This document shows, in pieces, positions 1 through 8,087 of a stretch of DNA of 64,000 bases. Source of the DNA: Parapedobacter indicus (GTDB lineage Bacteria > Bacteroidota > Bacteroidia > Sphingobacteriales > Sphingobacteriaceae); assembly GCF_900113765.1 (NCBI RefSeq), contig NZ_FOQO01000004.1, positions 310,001-374,000 of the forward strand, given 5' to 3'. Within the stretch, counting starts at the first letter, position 1; every line of letters starts with the position of its first letter. The notes under the pieces were generated by a model. That model was not told where the DNA came from. It made no database searches and saw only the letters and a list, made by a program, of their open reading frames with translations. Position numbers and translations under genes: made by a program.

Positions 1-447
1 CATCTTAATCCAGCTTTGGTAAGCGCCGGTCTTTTTCGCCTCCTCTTCTGAAACAGTCTGGTGTACCGATATTCGCGTCTGTTCTCCAACGGCTTCAAAA
101 ATGACAGTGGTGACCGTCTCCTCGGGCCAGTCTTCGGGTTTCCCTGCCTTAACCGACGTAATGGAATTTCCATCCGAGTCTGAGAGCACCATGGTGAAAA
201 CCAGCTTTTCAGGTGGCAGGACCGTTATATACCTTCCCTTAATCCAGCAATCACCGTATATCGGATCGTGAACACAAGAGTGAAAACCGCCACCCGGCGT
301 AACATCAATGGTTTTAAATTCGATGGTGCATCCATCAGGTGCATACCAATGCTTTAATTGCTCAGCATCCGCCCAGGCTTGGAATACGGCCTCCTTAGGA
401 GCATCAACTAGATGCGTGATAAAGAGTTCTTTGTTGCTTGAATTCAT
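1..447 (-). CDS. SRPBCC (AHSA1-like) domain protein, 3' end cut by the window edge
   Basis: The 149 residues visible read as an SRPBCC/Aha1-type ligand-binding fold. The opening ELFITHLVDAPKEAVFQAW and the following HWYAPDGCTIEF are typical of the family, as is the closing NKELF/APKE...QSWIKM arrangement. The start is the ATG at 447, one base after the stop of the ArsR-type regulator upstream on the same strand, so the two are almost certainly co-transcribed. ArsR plus SRPBCC is a very common bacterial pair; the SRPBCC partner usually binds a hydrophobic small molecule, but the ligand is unknown here. The C-terminus lies outside the window. Confidence 0.88.
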   Translation of the reverse strand, partial: MNSSNKELFITHLVDAPKEAVFQAWADAEQLKHWYAPDGCTIEFKTIDVTPGGGFHSCVHDPIYGDCWIKGRYITVLPPEKLVFTMVLSDSDGNSITSVKAGKPEDWPEETVTTVIFEAVGEQTRISVHQTVSEEEAKKTGAYQSWIKM

Positions 448-448
448 A

Positions 449-769
449 CTATCGTTTTTTTGTTTCATTAAGAAATCTATCCAATTTTTCAAATCGTTGG
501 CTCCATAGCTCGCGGGATTTCGCCACCCAATCCATCACCTCCTCTAGTCGCTCAATCCGTGCTTCACAAACCTGTTCGCGACCTTTTTGGGTCATCGAGA
601 TCATACCGCACTCATTTAGAATCTTGATGTGTTTGGCTATCGCCTGCCTGCTCATTTCAAGATCAACCCCAATCTGAGCAATATTTAGCGGCCCACGGGA
701 TAGCTTCTGGATGATTATCCTCCTTGTCGGATCTGCGATTGCCTGGAAAACGTCTCTTCTTTCTACCAT
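449..769 (-). CDS. ArsR-family winged-helix repressor
   Basis: This is a 106-residue winged helix protein. VFQAIADPTRRIIIQKLS near the N-terminus is the classic ArsR opening, and the recognition helix region reads MSRQAIAKHIKILNECG. No Cys pair of the metal-sensing type is visible in the DNA-binding helix, so this is probably the metal-independent subgroup that travels with SRPBCC proteins. A longer frame reaches 820, but it would translate the operator and promoter; the ATG at 769 matches the family start and leaves the promoter upstream. It likely represses itself and the SRPBCC gene through the two inverted repeats at 774-816. Confidence 0.9.
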   Translation of the reverse strand: MVERRDVFQAIADPTRRIIIQKLSRGPLNIAQIGVDLEMSRQAIAKHIKILNECGMISMTQKGREQVCEARIERLEEVMDWVAKSRELWSQRFEKLDRFLNETKKR

Positions 770-773
770 AAAT

Positions 774-821
774 ACAACCAAATGGTTGTCAAATATAAAT
801 ACAACCATTTGGTTGTGCAAA
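774..821 (-). promoter_or_regulatory. Promoter with two ArsR-type operators
   Basis: On the minus strand a -33 TTG (818-820, within TTTGC) is followed after 20 nt by TATATTTG (797 to 790), a perfect TAnnTTTG -7 box. Two near-identical inverted repeats with 7-nt arms (ACAACCA/TGGTTGT, 2-nt centre AA or TT) lie at 774-789 and 801-816. One fills the spacer between the promoter boxes and the other covers the expected transcription start. Their starts are 27 nt apart. Binding at either would block RNA polymerase. This is read directly from sequence; binding by the adjacent ArsR is inferred. Confidence 0.82.
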
Positions 822-934
822 CTTTTTATTATTTTTTTCTTAGGCAGCTGTTTACTAGCATCCTATTTCCGGACGAAGACGTTTTGATTACAATGGCCTA
901 CAGTATTTCAGTAGCCACCGGCAAGGGCACACAT

Positions 935-1702
935 CTATCCGCTGACTCCGTACATTAGGATTCTTTTGAACGGATAAATTGCCGGAAAGGAAATAAAATG
1001 AGTTTGTATTCTTTGTATAAAGACCGACTTCAATAATTCTTGCCCTGCTCTGTCCAATCGCTCCATATAGGGGATAAGCGCCGATCCTGAAATAAAGTTA
1101 TACAGTTCTATTTCACTCGTTGCAATGATCGGATAGACTTTTAATGATACATTCAACCCTTTTAACCCGCAATCAAACAACAGTTTTGTGTAGTCATCTA
1201 TTGTTAACACAGGAGAATTTCGGATAAAACCTCTCAGTAAATCAACAAACGGCTTTTCAGTTACTATTTCAAGCAGGATAGTATTCAAAACATTTTCCGG
1301 CTGAAAGGGCATTTGCACGGCAAATTGTCCTCCTGAATTCAAGTTAGCGATAAGTTTCGGAAACAACACTGCATGATTGTCTGACCATTGAAGAGCCGCG
1401 TTGCTAAAAATTAAATCCCATGTTAATGTGGAATGGGCAAACTCTTCAATGGTAACCCATTCAAAATGTAGGTTATCCTTCGTAAATTGATTGGACTCAT
1501 TAAGCATCTCTTCCGAGGAATCAATTCCCAGAAAATTAACATTTTCAAATTTTTCAGACAGGATTGAAGTCTGTTCACCGGTTCCACAGCCGATGTCTAC
1601 ACAGTTCTTCACATTTTCGGCTGAAATTAAATTCACTAAATCATAGAAGGGTTTGTAACGGATTTGCTTAAACTGATTATATAGCTCTGGATTCCAAGGC
1701 AT
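935..1702 (-). CDS. SAM-dependent methyltransferase, trans-aconitate methyltransferase-like
   Basis: This 255-residue class I methyltransferase starts with MPWNPELYNQF, the pattern seen at the start of Tam proteins. The SAM-binding motif VDIGCGTG lies at residues 35-42, followed by an acidic residue in FLGIDSS after strand 2, and LIFSNAALQW corresponds to motif IV. I chose the ATG at 1702 over 1732 because the family begins at MPW. Tam methylates trans-aconitate to protect the TCA cycle, but many Bacteroidota relatives have untested substrates, so the substrate assignment is tentative. It stands alone, with no partner gene on its strand. Confidence 0.8.
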   Translation of the reverse strand: MPWNPELYNQFKQIRYKPFYDLVNLISAENVKNCVDIGCGTGEQTSILSEKFENVNFLGIDSSEEMLNESNQFTKDNLHFEWVTIEEFAHSTLTWDLIFSNAALQWSDNHAVLFPKLIANLNSGGQFAVQMPFQPENVLNTILLEIVTEKPFVDLLRGFIRNSPVLTIDDYTKLLFDCGLKGLNVSLKVYPIIATSEIELYNFISGSALIPYMERLDRAGQELLKSVFIQRIQTHFISFPAIYPFKRILMYGVSG

Positions 1703-2087
1703 ATGCAAGTGTATTTTTACAATAGTAAGCAAATTCTATTTTATTTAGCCCGGGGCGATAAGGAAACGGACCCGAACAACGATTTATTCTTCCAAGCGAA
1801 GGCGTTGGACGAAAACAACTCATATCCTATGCTGAAGGAGCTCAAAGAGAATTTTCACAAAATATATCCGGTTATTTATGGCGCACTGCTAGCGATTACT
1901 GATGCCTGGTTGAGCGAGGAATTTCCCTTACATATGAATGTCTCTTTTTTTTCCGGAAACTGTACTCAACTTTATTGGTATTTGCATCGGCAGAGAAGAT
2001 TCCCTCTGCGGCCAAATGGGGTTAATGCGTAGGATACTGAATTATCTGGGTATGAAATATGATGTGGATGAACATATAAAATATTGA
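1703..2087 (+). pseudogene. Possible frameshifted gene remnant, function unknown
   Basis: A 109-codon frame (1703-2032) looks protein-like between about 1750 and 1990, with the segment SYPMLKELKENFHKIYPVIYG. It then ends in a basic, low-quality tail. A second frame picks up around 1966 and reads on to a TGA at 2085-2087 with plausible protein composition (GREDSLCGQMGLMRRILNYL). This suggests one gene broken by a frameshift, with its 5' end missing, because the first codons overlap the start of the divergent methyltransferase. I do not recognise the family. It could also be two chance frames. Confidence 0.35.
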
Positions 2088-2212
2088 TAAACGGCATAAG
2101 CGAACATTCCTGTTAGCCAATTGTTGTAACGAAAATTCGTTGGCGTCGAGTACCGGTTAGTACTGGTCAGAGAAGCTATACGTTACAATTTAAATGCGCT
2201 AATTTACTTTTT

Positions 2213-2959
2213 ATGCCGGAAGGACCGTCAATCGTAATATTGAGAGAAGCTGTGGAGTCCCTACACTTGGAAGGACAACAAATCTGTGCAGTGGAAGGCA
2301 ACAGCAAAATAGACCAACATGTACTTCCGGGACAAACCGTGCTTAGCTTCCGTTCCTGGGGCAAGCATTTCTTGATTTGCTTCGAAACCAATACCCTTCG
2401 GATTCACTTTCTTTTATTCGGAAGTTACCGCATCAACAAACGAAAGCCTTCTCCCGTCAGACTAAGCTTACAGTTTATGACCGATGAATTGAACTTTTAT
2501 GCATGCTCGGTAAAGCTTATCGACAAACCTGTGGATGAAGTCTATGATTGGTCCAGCGATATAATGGCCAACGAATGGGATGCCGAAAACACTTTGGAAA
2601 AATTGAAACGCCTGCCCCATATGCTTGCCTGTGATGCATTATTGGATCAAAATGTATTCGCTGGGAGCGGAAATATCATCAAGAATGAAGTGTTGTTCCG
2701 GATTCGGGTACATCCTTTATCTATTTTGGGATCCTTACCAAACACCAAATTAAAAGAAATGGTACGGGAGGTCCGGAGCTATGCGTTTGAATTTCTTCAG
2801 TGGAAAAAGGAATTTACCTTAAGAAAACATTGGTTAGCACATACTAAAAAAACGTGTCCACGCTGCCACATTCCTTTTAGCAAAGCCTACACAGGCAAAA
2901 CCAACCGAAGGAGCTTCTTTTGTGATAACTGTCAGGTGCTTTACAAAGTTCCCGAATAA
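2213..2959 (+). CDS. Fpg/Nei-family DNA glycosylase (endonuclease VIII-like)
   Basis: This is a 248-residue base-excision repair enzyme that removes oxidised bases and nicks the DNA backbone. The mature N-terminus PEG supplies the nucleophile Pro2 and catalytic Glu3. Lys51 in SWGKHF matches the conserved beta-strand lysine. The helix-two-turn-helix segment reads DQNVFAGSGNIIKNE. A C-terminal zinc finger has CPRC and CDNC pairs, with the conserved Arg just before them in TNRRSFF. Substrate preference (Nei-like pyrimidines against Fpg-like purines) cannot be read from the sequence with certainty. It appears to be transcribed alone. Confidence 0.88.
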   Translation: MPEGPSIVILREAVESLHLEGQQICAVEGNSKIDQHVLPGQTVLSFRSWGKHFLICFETNTLRIHFLLFGSYRINKRKPSPVRLSLQFMTDELNFYACSVKLIDKPVDEVYDWSSDIMANEWDAENTLEKLKRLPHMLACDALLDQNVFAGSGNIIKNEVLFRIRVHPLSILGSLPNTKLKEMVREVRSYAFEFLQWKKEFTLRKHWLAHTKKTCPRCHIPFSKAYTGKTNRRSFFCDNCQVLYKVPE

Positions 2960-3106
2960 CAATTCCTCTAGATCATTCGTCTCATTATCTTGCATGTCGT
3001 GATATGCGATAAGTACCTAATCAGCTAGTCGTCGTGGTGCTTATTGCTTAAACTCTTCACGGTTGAATTTATTTTTTTATCTTCGTCTACACAAACTTCT
3101 ACCACC

Positions 3107-4654
3107 ATGAAAAAACACCTCAAAGAGGCGATTACGGATTTCAGCGAACGCCTTGCATGCTTTTCCGGGAAGCCTGACATCGTCATGATCATTACCGACC
3201 AGGAACGGGCCACACAACATTTCCCCGAGAACTGGGAACGTGACAATCTAAAGACACTGACCTTCCTGAAACAAAACGGATTCAGCTTTGACCGGGCATT
3301 TTGCAATACATGCATGTGTTCGCCCAGCAGGTCTACACTGTTGACCGGTCTTTACCCTGCGCAGCATCATGTGACGCAAACCCTTACCGAAGGAGGGAAA
3401 TATTCTCCGGGAGAGGTTACGCTAGACAGTTCGATACCTAATGTGGCGCGTATGCTGATTGACAATGGCTACGATGTGCACTACCGTGGCAAATGGCACG
3501 TAAGCAAGGGTGCAGACGGCGGCAGCCCCGATCCATCGGATATCGCTATGTATGGTTTCAGGGGCTGGGAGGCTCCCGATGCGGGGGAAGACACCGCGCC
3601 CGAGAATTTTGGCGGCGGCTTCGCCAACCACGATGGAGCCTATATAAAACAGGCCATTGACTTCCTGAAAAATGTCAGGGAATTGCGCGCGCAAGGAAAA
3701 GGCAAACCGTATTGCCTAGTTCTCTCCTTGGTTAATCCGCACGATGTGCTGTGTTACCCAAGGGGGTTCAAATATGGCTACAACGATGAGTTCCTCAAGG
3801 GCCCAATAACACTTCCCAAAACGGTAAACGAAGACCTTACTACCAACGGCAAACCTGCTGCGCAAGCACAGGTAAAGACCTCCGCTGCCCTAGGTTTAGG
3901 CTTACTCAATACGCCCGAAAAGCAAACCAATTACCTCAACTTCTACGGTAATTTGCTGCGTCTGATCGACACCGAAATCGGTTTCTTCATCGATGAGCTC
4001 TACCGGGAAGTGGAGGGCAGCAAACTGGCCGACCAAGCGCTGGTGATCCGTCTTGCTGACCACGGCGAAATGGGTATGGCACATGGCGGCATGCGTCAAA
4101 AGGCATTTGTAGCTTATGAAGAAGCAATCCGCATACCGATGGTCTTTTCCAACCCGATACTCTTTCCTGAAACAGCTACCTATAAAAGCACCCGTCAACT
4201 GGCTTCACTGATCGATATCGTGCCGACCATCGCGGCTATCACCGGTTCACTCCCACCGGTAGGAGTGCGAGGTACCAACCTTACGCCTTTGCTGAATGAG
4301 GACAAGCCCGTTCAAGAAGCCATTCTATTCACATTCGACGACACAAAAGCAAGCGCCGCTGATAAACCCAGCGTGGTAAAAGCAGCAAACCGGATACGTT
4401 GCATACGCACAGCGGAGTGGAAATACAGCCGGTACTTCGATGCACTTGGCGGATACCCCGAAGAATTTGAATTGTATGACCTGAGAGATAACGGAGCACT
4501 CGAATATCAAAACCTGGTACACGACCCCGCATATGCGGAGATTAGCGCAAAATTAGACAGGTTGTTGCAACAGCAAATAAGACAAAAATTACACATACAT
4601 CCCGAAGCCTTTGATGAAGCTGAATTTATCGAGTGGTATCAAGAGCAGCGATAA
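3107..4654 (+). CDS. Sulfatase (formylglycine type)
   Basis: This is a 515-residue type I sulfatase. The modification motif C71-S-P-S-R75 is intact; Cys71 would be converted to formylglycine. Metal ligands are suggested by the early IITDQE and by LADHGEMGMAHGG in the middle. GKWHVSKG matches the conserved Lys/His region. The frame opens at 3044, but the extra 21 residues are unlike the family, so the ATG at 3107 is preferred. With that start there is no evident signal peptide, which is unusual for this group. A twin-arginine oxidoreductase follows after 92 nt, suggesting a shared role in sugar or sugar-sulfate use. The substrate is unknown. Confidence 0.87.
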   Translation: MKKHLKEAITDFSERLACFSGKPDIVMIITDQERATQHFPENWERDNLKTLTFLKQNGFSFDRAFCNTCMCSPSRSTLLTGLYPAQHHVTQTLTEGGKYSPGEVTLDSSIPNVARMLIDNGYDVHYRGKWHVSKGADGGSPDPSDIAMYGFRGWEAPDAGEDTAPENFGGGFANHDGAYIKQAIDFLKNVRELRAQGKGKPYCLVLSLVNPHDVLCYPRGFKYGYNDEFLKGPITLPKTVNEDLTTNGKPAAQAQVKTSAALGLGLLNTPEKQTNYLNFYGNLLRLIDTEIGFFIDELYREVEGSKLADQALVIRLADHGEMGMAHGGMRQKAFVAYEEAIRIPMVFSNPILFPETATYKSTRQLASLIDIVPTIAAITGSLPPVGVRGTNLTPLLNEDKPVQEAILFTFDDTKASAADKPSVVKAANRIRCIRTAEWKYSRYFDALGGYPEEFELYDLRDNGALEYQNLVHDPAYAEISAKLDRLLQQQIRQKLHIHPEAFDEAEFIEWYQEQR

Positions 4655-4746
4655 GAAGTTCTTTGTATATTTGCTAAGCTGCATCAAACAAACTATTTAG
4701 ACACCTGGGTGTTAGCTTACTAATTAAAGAACCATTAAACTGTTGA

Positions 4747-5868
4747 ATGATGAACTCACGCCGCGACTTCTTGCAGAAATTAACTGCTTCCGCTATCGCA
4801 ATCCCTTTCCTATCATCCGCTAATGCCTGGGATCAACCGGTCAACCTTGTCCGCAATCCGGACGGCCCCGTGTTGCGGGTAGCACTCATGGGACTGGGTG
4901 GATATGCGTCGATAGTTGCAAAAGCCATGCAGGACTGTAAGCGGGCAAAAATAACAGGCCTTATTAGCGGTACACCTTCCAAACTTTCCGAATGGGGTAC
5001 AAAATATAATGTTCCGGAAAAAAGCAGGTATAACTACGAAAATTTCGACGACATCAAGAATAATCCGGACATCGACGTGGTCTATGTGACCACTCCAAAT
5101 GCACTGCACCACGACCAGGTCATCCGGGTGGCCCGTGCGGGAAAGCATGCAATTAGCGAAAAACCCATGGCGCTCAATGCGAAGGAAGGTCAGGAAATGG
5201 TAGACGCGTGTTCGGAAGCCGGTGTCAAACTATTAGTAGGCTACCGAATGCATTTTGAACCTAAAACGCTTGAAGTGATACGGATGCGCAATGCGGACGA
5301 GTTTGGAAAGATCCTATTCTTTCAAGGCCTAAGCGGTTTCCGGATCGGCGATCCAAACCAATGGCGACTGAACAAGGCGTTAGCAGGTGGTGGCTCGCTC
5401 ATGGACATTGGCATTTATTCCATCAACGGTGCACGTTACATGGTCAATGAAGAACCTATCTGGGTAACCGCTCAGGAAACAAAGACGGATACGGTTAAAT
5501 TTAAAGAGGGTGTCGATGAAACCATTCAATTCCAGCTGGGCTTTCCGAGCGGTGCCGTAGCGTCTTGCTTATCCACCTACAATATGAACTACCTAGATCG
5601 CTTTTTTTTAAACGGCGAAAAGGGATTCGCCGAATTACAGCCTTCCACTGGATACGGCCCAATCAAGGGACGCACAAATAAAGGAGCGCTTACACAACCT
5701 CACGTTACCCACCAAACGCTGCAAATGGACGCCATGGCCGGAATCATCCTCGATGGCGACAGCCCCGTGGTAGCTGTGGATGGAGCTGAAGGGGTAAAAG
5801 ATCTGAAAATCATTGACGCAATCTATGCTGCATGTGCCTCTGGAAAGCGTCACGAATTAAATCTCTGA
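4747..5868 (+). CDS. Gfo/Idh/MocA oxidoreductase with Tat signal, glucose-fructose oxidoreductase-like
   Basis: This 373-residue exported NAD(P)-dependent oxidoreductase has a twin-arginine signal (SRRDFLQK, hydrophobic stretch to about residue 28). The Rossmann motif GLGGYAS follows at 49-55. EKP (138-140) is the conserved catalytic-lysine motif, and GGSLMDIGIYSING (215-228) the typical second-domain signature. The layout resembles periplasmic glucose-fructose oxidoreductase, where the cofactor is folded in before Tat export. The ATG at 4750 is an equally good start. The gene lies downstream of the sulfatase on the same strand. The sugar substrate cannot be inferred. Confidence 0.87.
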   Translation: MMNSRRDFLQKLTASAIAIPFLSSANAWDQPVNLVRNPDGPVLRVALMGLGGYASIVAKAMQDCKRAKITGLISGTPSKLSEWGTKYNVPEKSRYNYENFDDIKNNPDIDVVYVTTPNALHHDQVIRVARAGKHAISEKPMALNAKEGQEMVDACSEAGVKLLVGYRMHFEPKTLEVIRMRNADEFGKILFFQGLSGFRIGDPNQWRLNKALAGGGSLMDIGIYSINGARYMVNEEPIWVTAQETKTDTVKFKEGVDETIQFQLGFPSGAVASCLSTYNMNYLDRFFLNGEKGFAELQPSTGYGPIKGRTNKGALTQPHVTHQTLQMDAMAGIILDGDSPVVAVDGAEGVKDLKIIDAIYAACASGKRHELNL

Positions 5869-5984
5869 TACCTCTCCTCGGTATTTACACACAAATGACA
5901 ATAAACAATTTATTGTAATACAATTTATTGCAGCACATAACCTAAAGTAAATCCATTTTATTTGTTCTTAAACGAATGTTTTAA

Positions 5985-6005
5985 TTAAACGTTTGTTTAA
6001 CTTTG
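5985..6005 (+). promoter_or_regulatory. Operator palindrome over the -7 box of the tetR-efflux operon
   Basis: A perfect inverted repeat, TTAAAC-GTTT-GTTTAA, spans 5985-6000 and runs into TAACTTTG (5998-6005), an exact TAnnTTTG -7 box. A related imperfect copy (TTAAAC near 5968, AATGTTTTAA up to 5984) lies just upstream. Palindromes of this kind are common TetR operators, so autoregulation is likely. No good -33 TTG is present 19-21 nt upstream of the -7 box, which would fit a weak promoter. Confidence 0.65.
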
Positions 6006-6013
6006 CCTCCATT

Positions 6014-6661
6014 ATGACGGAAATGGTGCAATACAACGAAAAACAACAACAAATCATGGCTATTGCGCTCCGTCTCTTTGCCGAAAACGGATACGATAAA
6101 ACCTCTATCCGCGATATCGCGAGGGAAGCGGAGGTAAACGTAGCGATGGTATCCTACTATTTTGGTTCCAAGGATAAATTATTGGAGGCTGTGTTTATCA
6201 ATCATTTTAAATTCATCCGGTCTGCCTTCAAAACCATCCTCAACCAACGCAACGATTCAGCAACTGAAAAAGTAAGTAAAATCATTGACATGTTTGTCGA
6301 CATGCTGGCTGACCGCCAGCTTTTCCACCGGCTGATGATCCGTGAATCCGGTATCCTGAAACAAGGTCCCCTGTTTGACATGATCAAAGAAATGAAAACG
6401 GTAAACAGGCGGCTAGTGGAAAAGGCCGTGAAGAATGGCCAACGGTTGGGCGTTTTCCGTACGGATGTAGATGTATTCTTTATGTCGTCGGTACTGATAG
6501 GCAGCGTACACCAGAATATGGCCAATACACGGTACGAATTGGAACACCGCAATATTACCGAGGAACAAAGGGAAACAATCAAACATGAACGTACGGAGAC
6601 CCTCCGCACGCATCTTAAACGTATGTTTATTGCCTACCTGACCGACCCCAGCAATGTATAA
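6014..6661 (+). CDS. TetR-family transcriptional regulator of the efflux operon
   Basis: The protein has about 215 residues. The N-terminal helix-turn-helix reads ALRLFAENGYDKTSIRDIAR followed by VSYYFGSKDKLL, the standard TetR pattern. The remainder is the helical ligand-binding domain. Starts at 6014 or 6023 both agree with the family; the longer frame from 5993 would translate the operator. It is the first gene of a run with an outer-membrane factor, a periplasmic adaptor and an MFS pump. It therefore most likely represses the operon and releases on binding a pump substrate; the inducer is unknown. Confidence 0.88.
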   Translation: MTEMVQYNEKQQQIMAIALRLFAENGYDKTSIRDIAREAEVNVAMVSYYFGSKDKLLEAVFINHFKFIRSAFKTILNQRNDSATEKVSKIIDMFVDMLADRQLFHRLMIRESGILKQGPLFDMIKEMKTVNRRLVEKAVKNGQRLGVFRTDVDVFFMSSVLIGSVHQNMANTRYELEHRNITEEQRETIKHERTETLRTHLKRMFIAYLTDPSNV

Positions 6662-6693
6662 AACCGCTGTTGGAAAAAGTATAGTATTTTAAA

Positions 6694-8058
6694 ATGAACA
6701 AATCGATCAGTTTTATAAAATCAGGATTCGTAATCGGCAGTTTACTGATCGGAGGAATCGCGCTGGGACAGCAGTCCCGGCCTCTGTCGTTAGCAGATGC
6801 AGTTGCCGCCAGCTTGGCCCATAGCAACGAACTGAAGATAGACGACAGCAAAATCAGCGGGGCAACCGCCGCCGTACAGGAAGCAAAAAATAGCCGATTG
6901 CCCGACATCGATGTTTCGGGACAATACCTCCGGGTCAATGAGCCTCACCTGGAAATAAAGTTTGCCAGCTCCGGTGAAAACAGCAATGACGAAGGGAGCG
7001 CCGCAGGGTCGTTTCCGGCGGTAAACCAAGCTATGTTTGGAATGGCTACCGCATCGCTACCTTTGTTTACCGGAGGCAAAATTAATCAAAGCATTGCGTC
7101 GGCTAAATTCCTTGAAACAGCCACACGGCTGGATGCCCTGCAGGATCGGCAACATATTATTCAAAACACAGTGGCCGCCTATTATAACCTTTACAAAGCT
7201 CAGGCTGCGGTGGAATTGGTAAAGGAAAACCTAAAATCGTCACAACAGCGTGTACGGGATTTCCAAAATCTGGAGGCAAACGGCATCGTTGCCCGCAATG
7301 ACCTCTTGAAAGTACAATTGCAGCAAAGTAACCTGGAGCTCGCGTTGATCAATGCGGAAAACAACGCCAGTGTCTGCAATTATAATGTTAATCTCATGCT
7401 AGGATTGGATAGCCATACCGCGCTGGTTTTGGATACCGTGTCATTAGCGGAGATTCCGTCCACACAATCGGAAGACAAGTGGGAAATCAACGCTTTGGAT
7501 CACCGTGCAGACTACCAAGCACTCGCAAAACGGGAACAAGCCGCACAAGCTGGCGTAAAAATCGCAAAAAGTGCCTATTATCCGGCTTTAGCAATCAGTG
7601 TAAGCTATATGGGAGCTAATATTCCACATGCGCTGACCATTACCAACGCTGTCAATGCTGGATTAGGGTTGAGTTATAACCTTGGCTCACTTTATAAGGC
7701 GAGTGCAAAGGTTAAACAAGCCAAGGCCCAAGAAGAAGAGCTTATGTGGCATCGCCAGCAGTTAAATGAGGGTATAAAAAGTGAAATCCATCAAGCGTAC
7801 CTGAACTATGTACAAAGTTTGAAAAAAATCGAAGTATATCGCAAAGCCACGGAGCAGGCAAATGAAAACTATCGGATAACAAAAAACAAGCACGATAATA
7901 GCCTGGCAACTACCACTGACCTACTCGATGCGGATGTAGCCAAGCTACAGGCGCAATTGGAGTATGCCTATGCCAAAGCAGACGCCGCAGTAGCCTATCA
8001 CAAGCTGCATGAAAGTGCCGGTGTGGAAGCCGAAATCTTTACTGCACAACATAAATAA
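6694..8058 (+). CDS. TolC-family outer-membrane efflux protein
   Basis: This 454-residue outer-membrane factor has a signal peptide ending near IALGQQ and two repeated TolC-type domains rich in long amphipathic helices. Repeat signs include LADAVAASLAHSNEL early and a second copy beginning around ALAKREQAAQAG; QQSNLELALINAENN and KLQAQLEYAYAKADA are matching helix ends. It would form the trimeric exit duct of a tripartite pump with the adaptor and MFS protein encoded next. It lies 32 nt after tetR in the same operon. Confidence 0.9.
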   Translation: MNKSISFIKSGFVIGSLLIGGIALGQQSRPLSLADAVAASLAHSNELKIDDSKISGATAAVQEAKNSRLPDIDVSGQYLRVNEPHLEIKFASSGENSNDEGSAAGSFPAVNQAMFGMATASLPLFTGGKINQSIASAKFLETATRLDALQDRQHIIQNTVAAYYNLYKAQAAVELVKENLKSSQQRVRDFQNLEANGIVARNDLLKVQLQQSNLELALINAENNASVCNYNVNLMLGLDSHTALVLDTVSLAEIPSTQSEDKWEINALDHRADYQALAKREQAAQAGVKIAKSAYYPALAISVSYMGANIPHALTITNAVNAGLGLSYNLGSLYKASAKVKQAKAQEEELMWHRQQLNEGIKSEIHQAYLNYVQSLKKIEVYRKATEQANENYRITKNKHDNSLATTTDLLDADVAKLQAQLEYAYAKADAAVAYHKLHESAGVEAEIFTAQHK

Positions 8059-8087
8059 AACAAACGATATTATCTCAATCATACATC

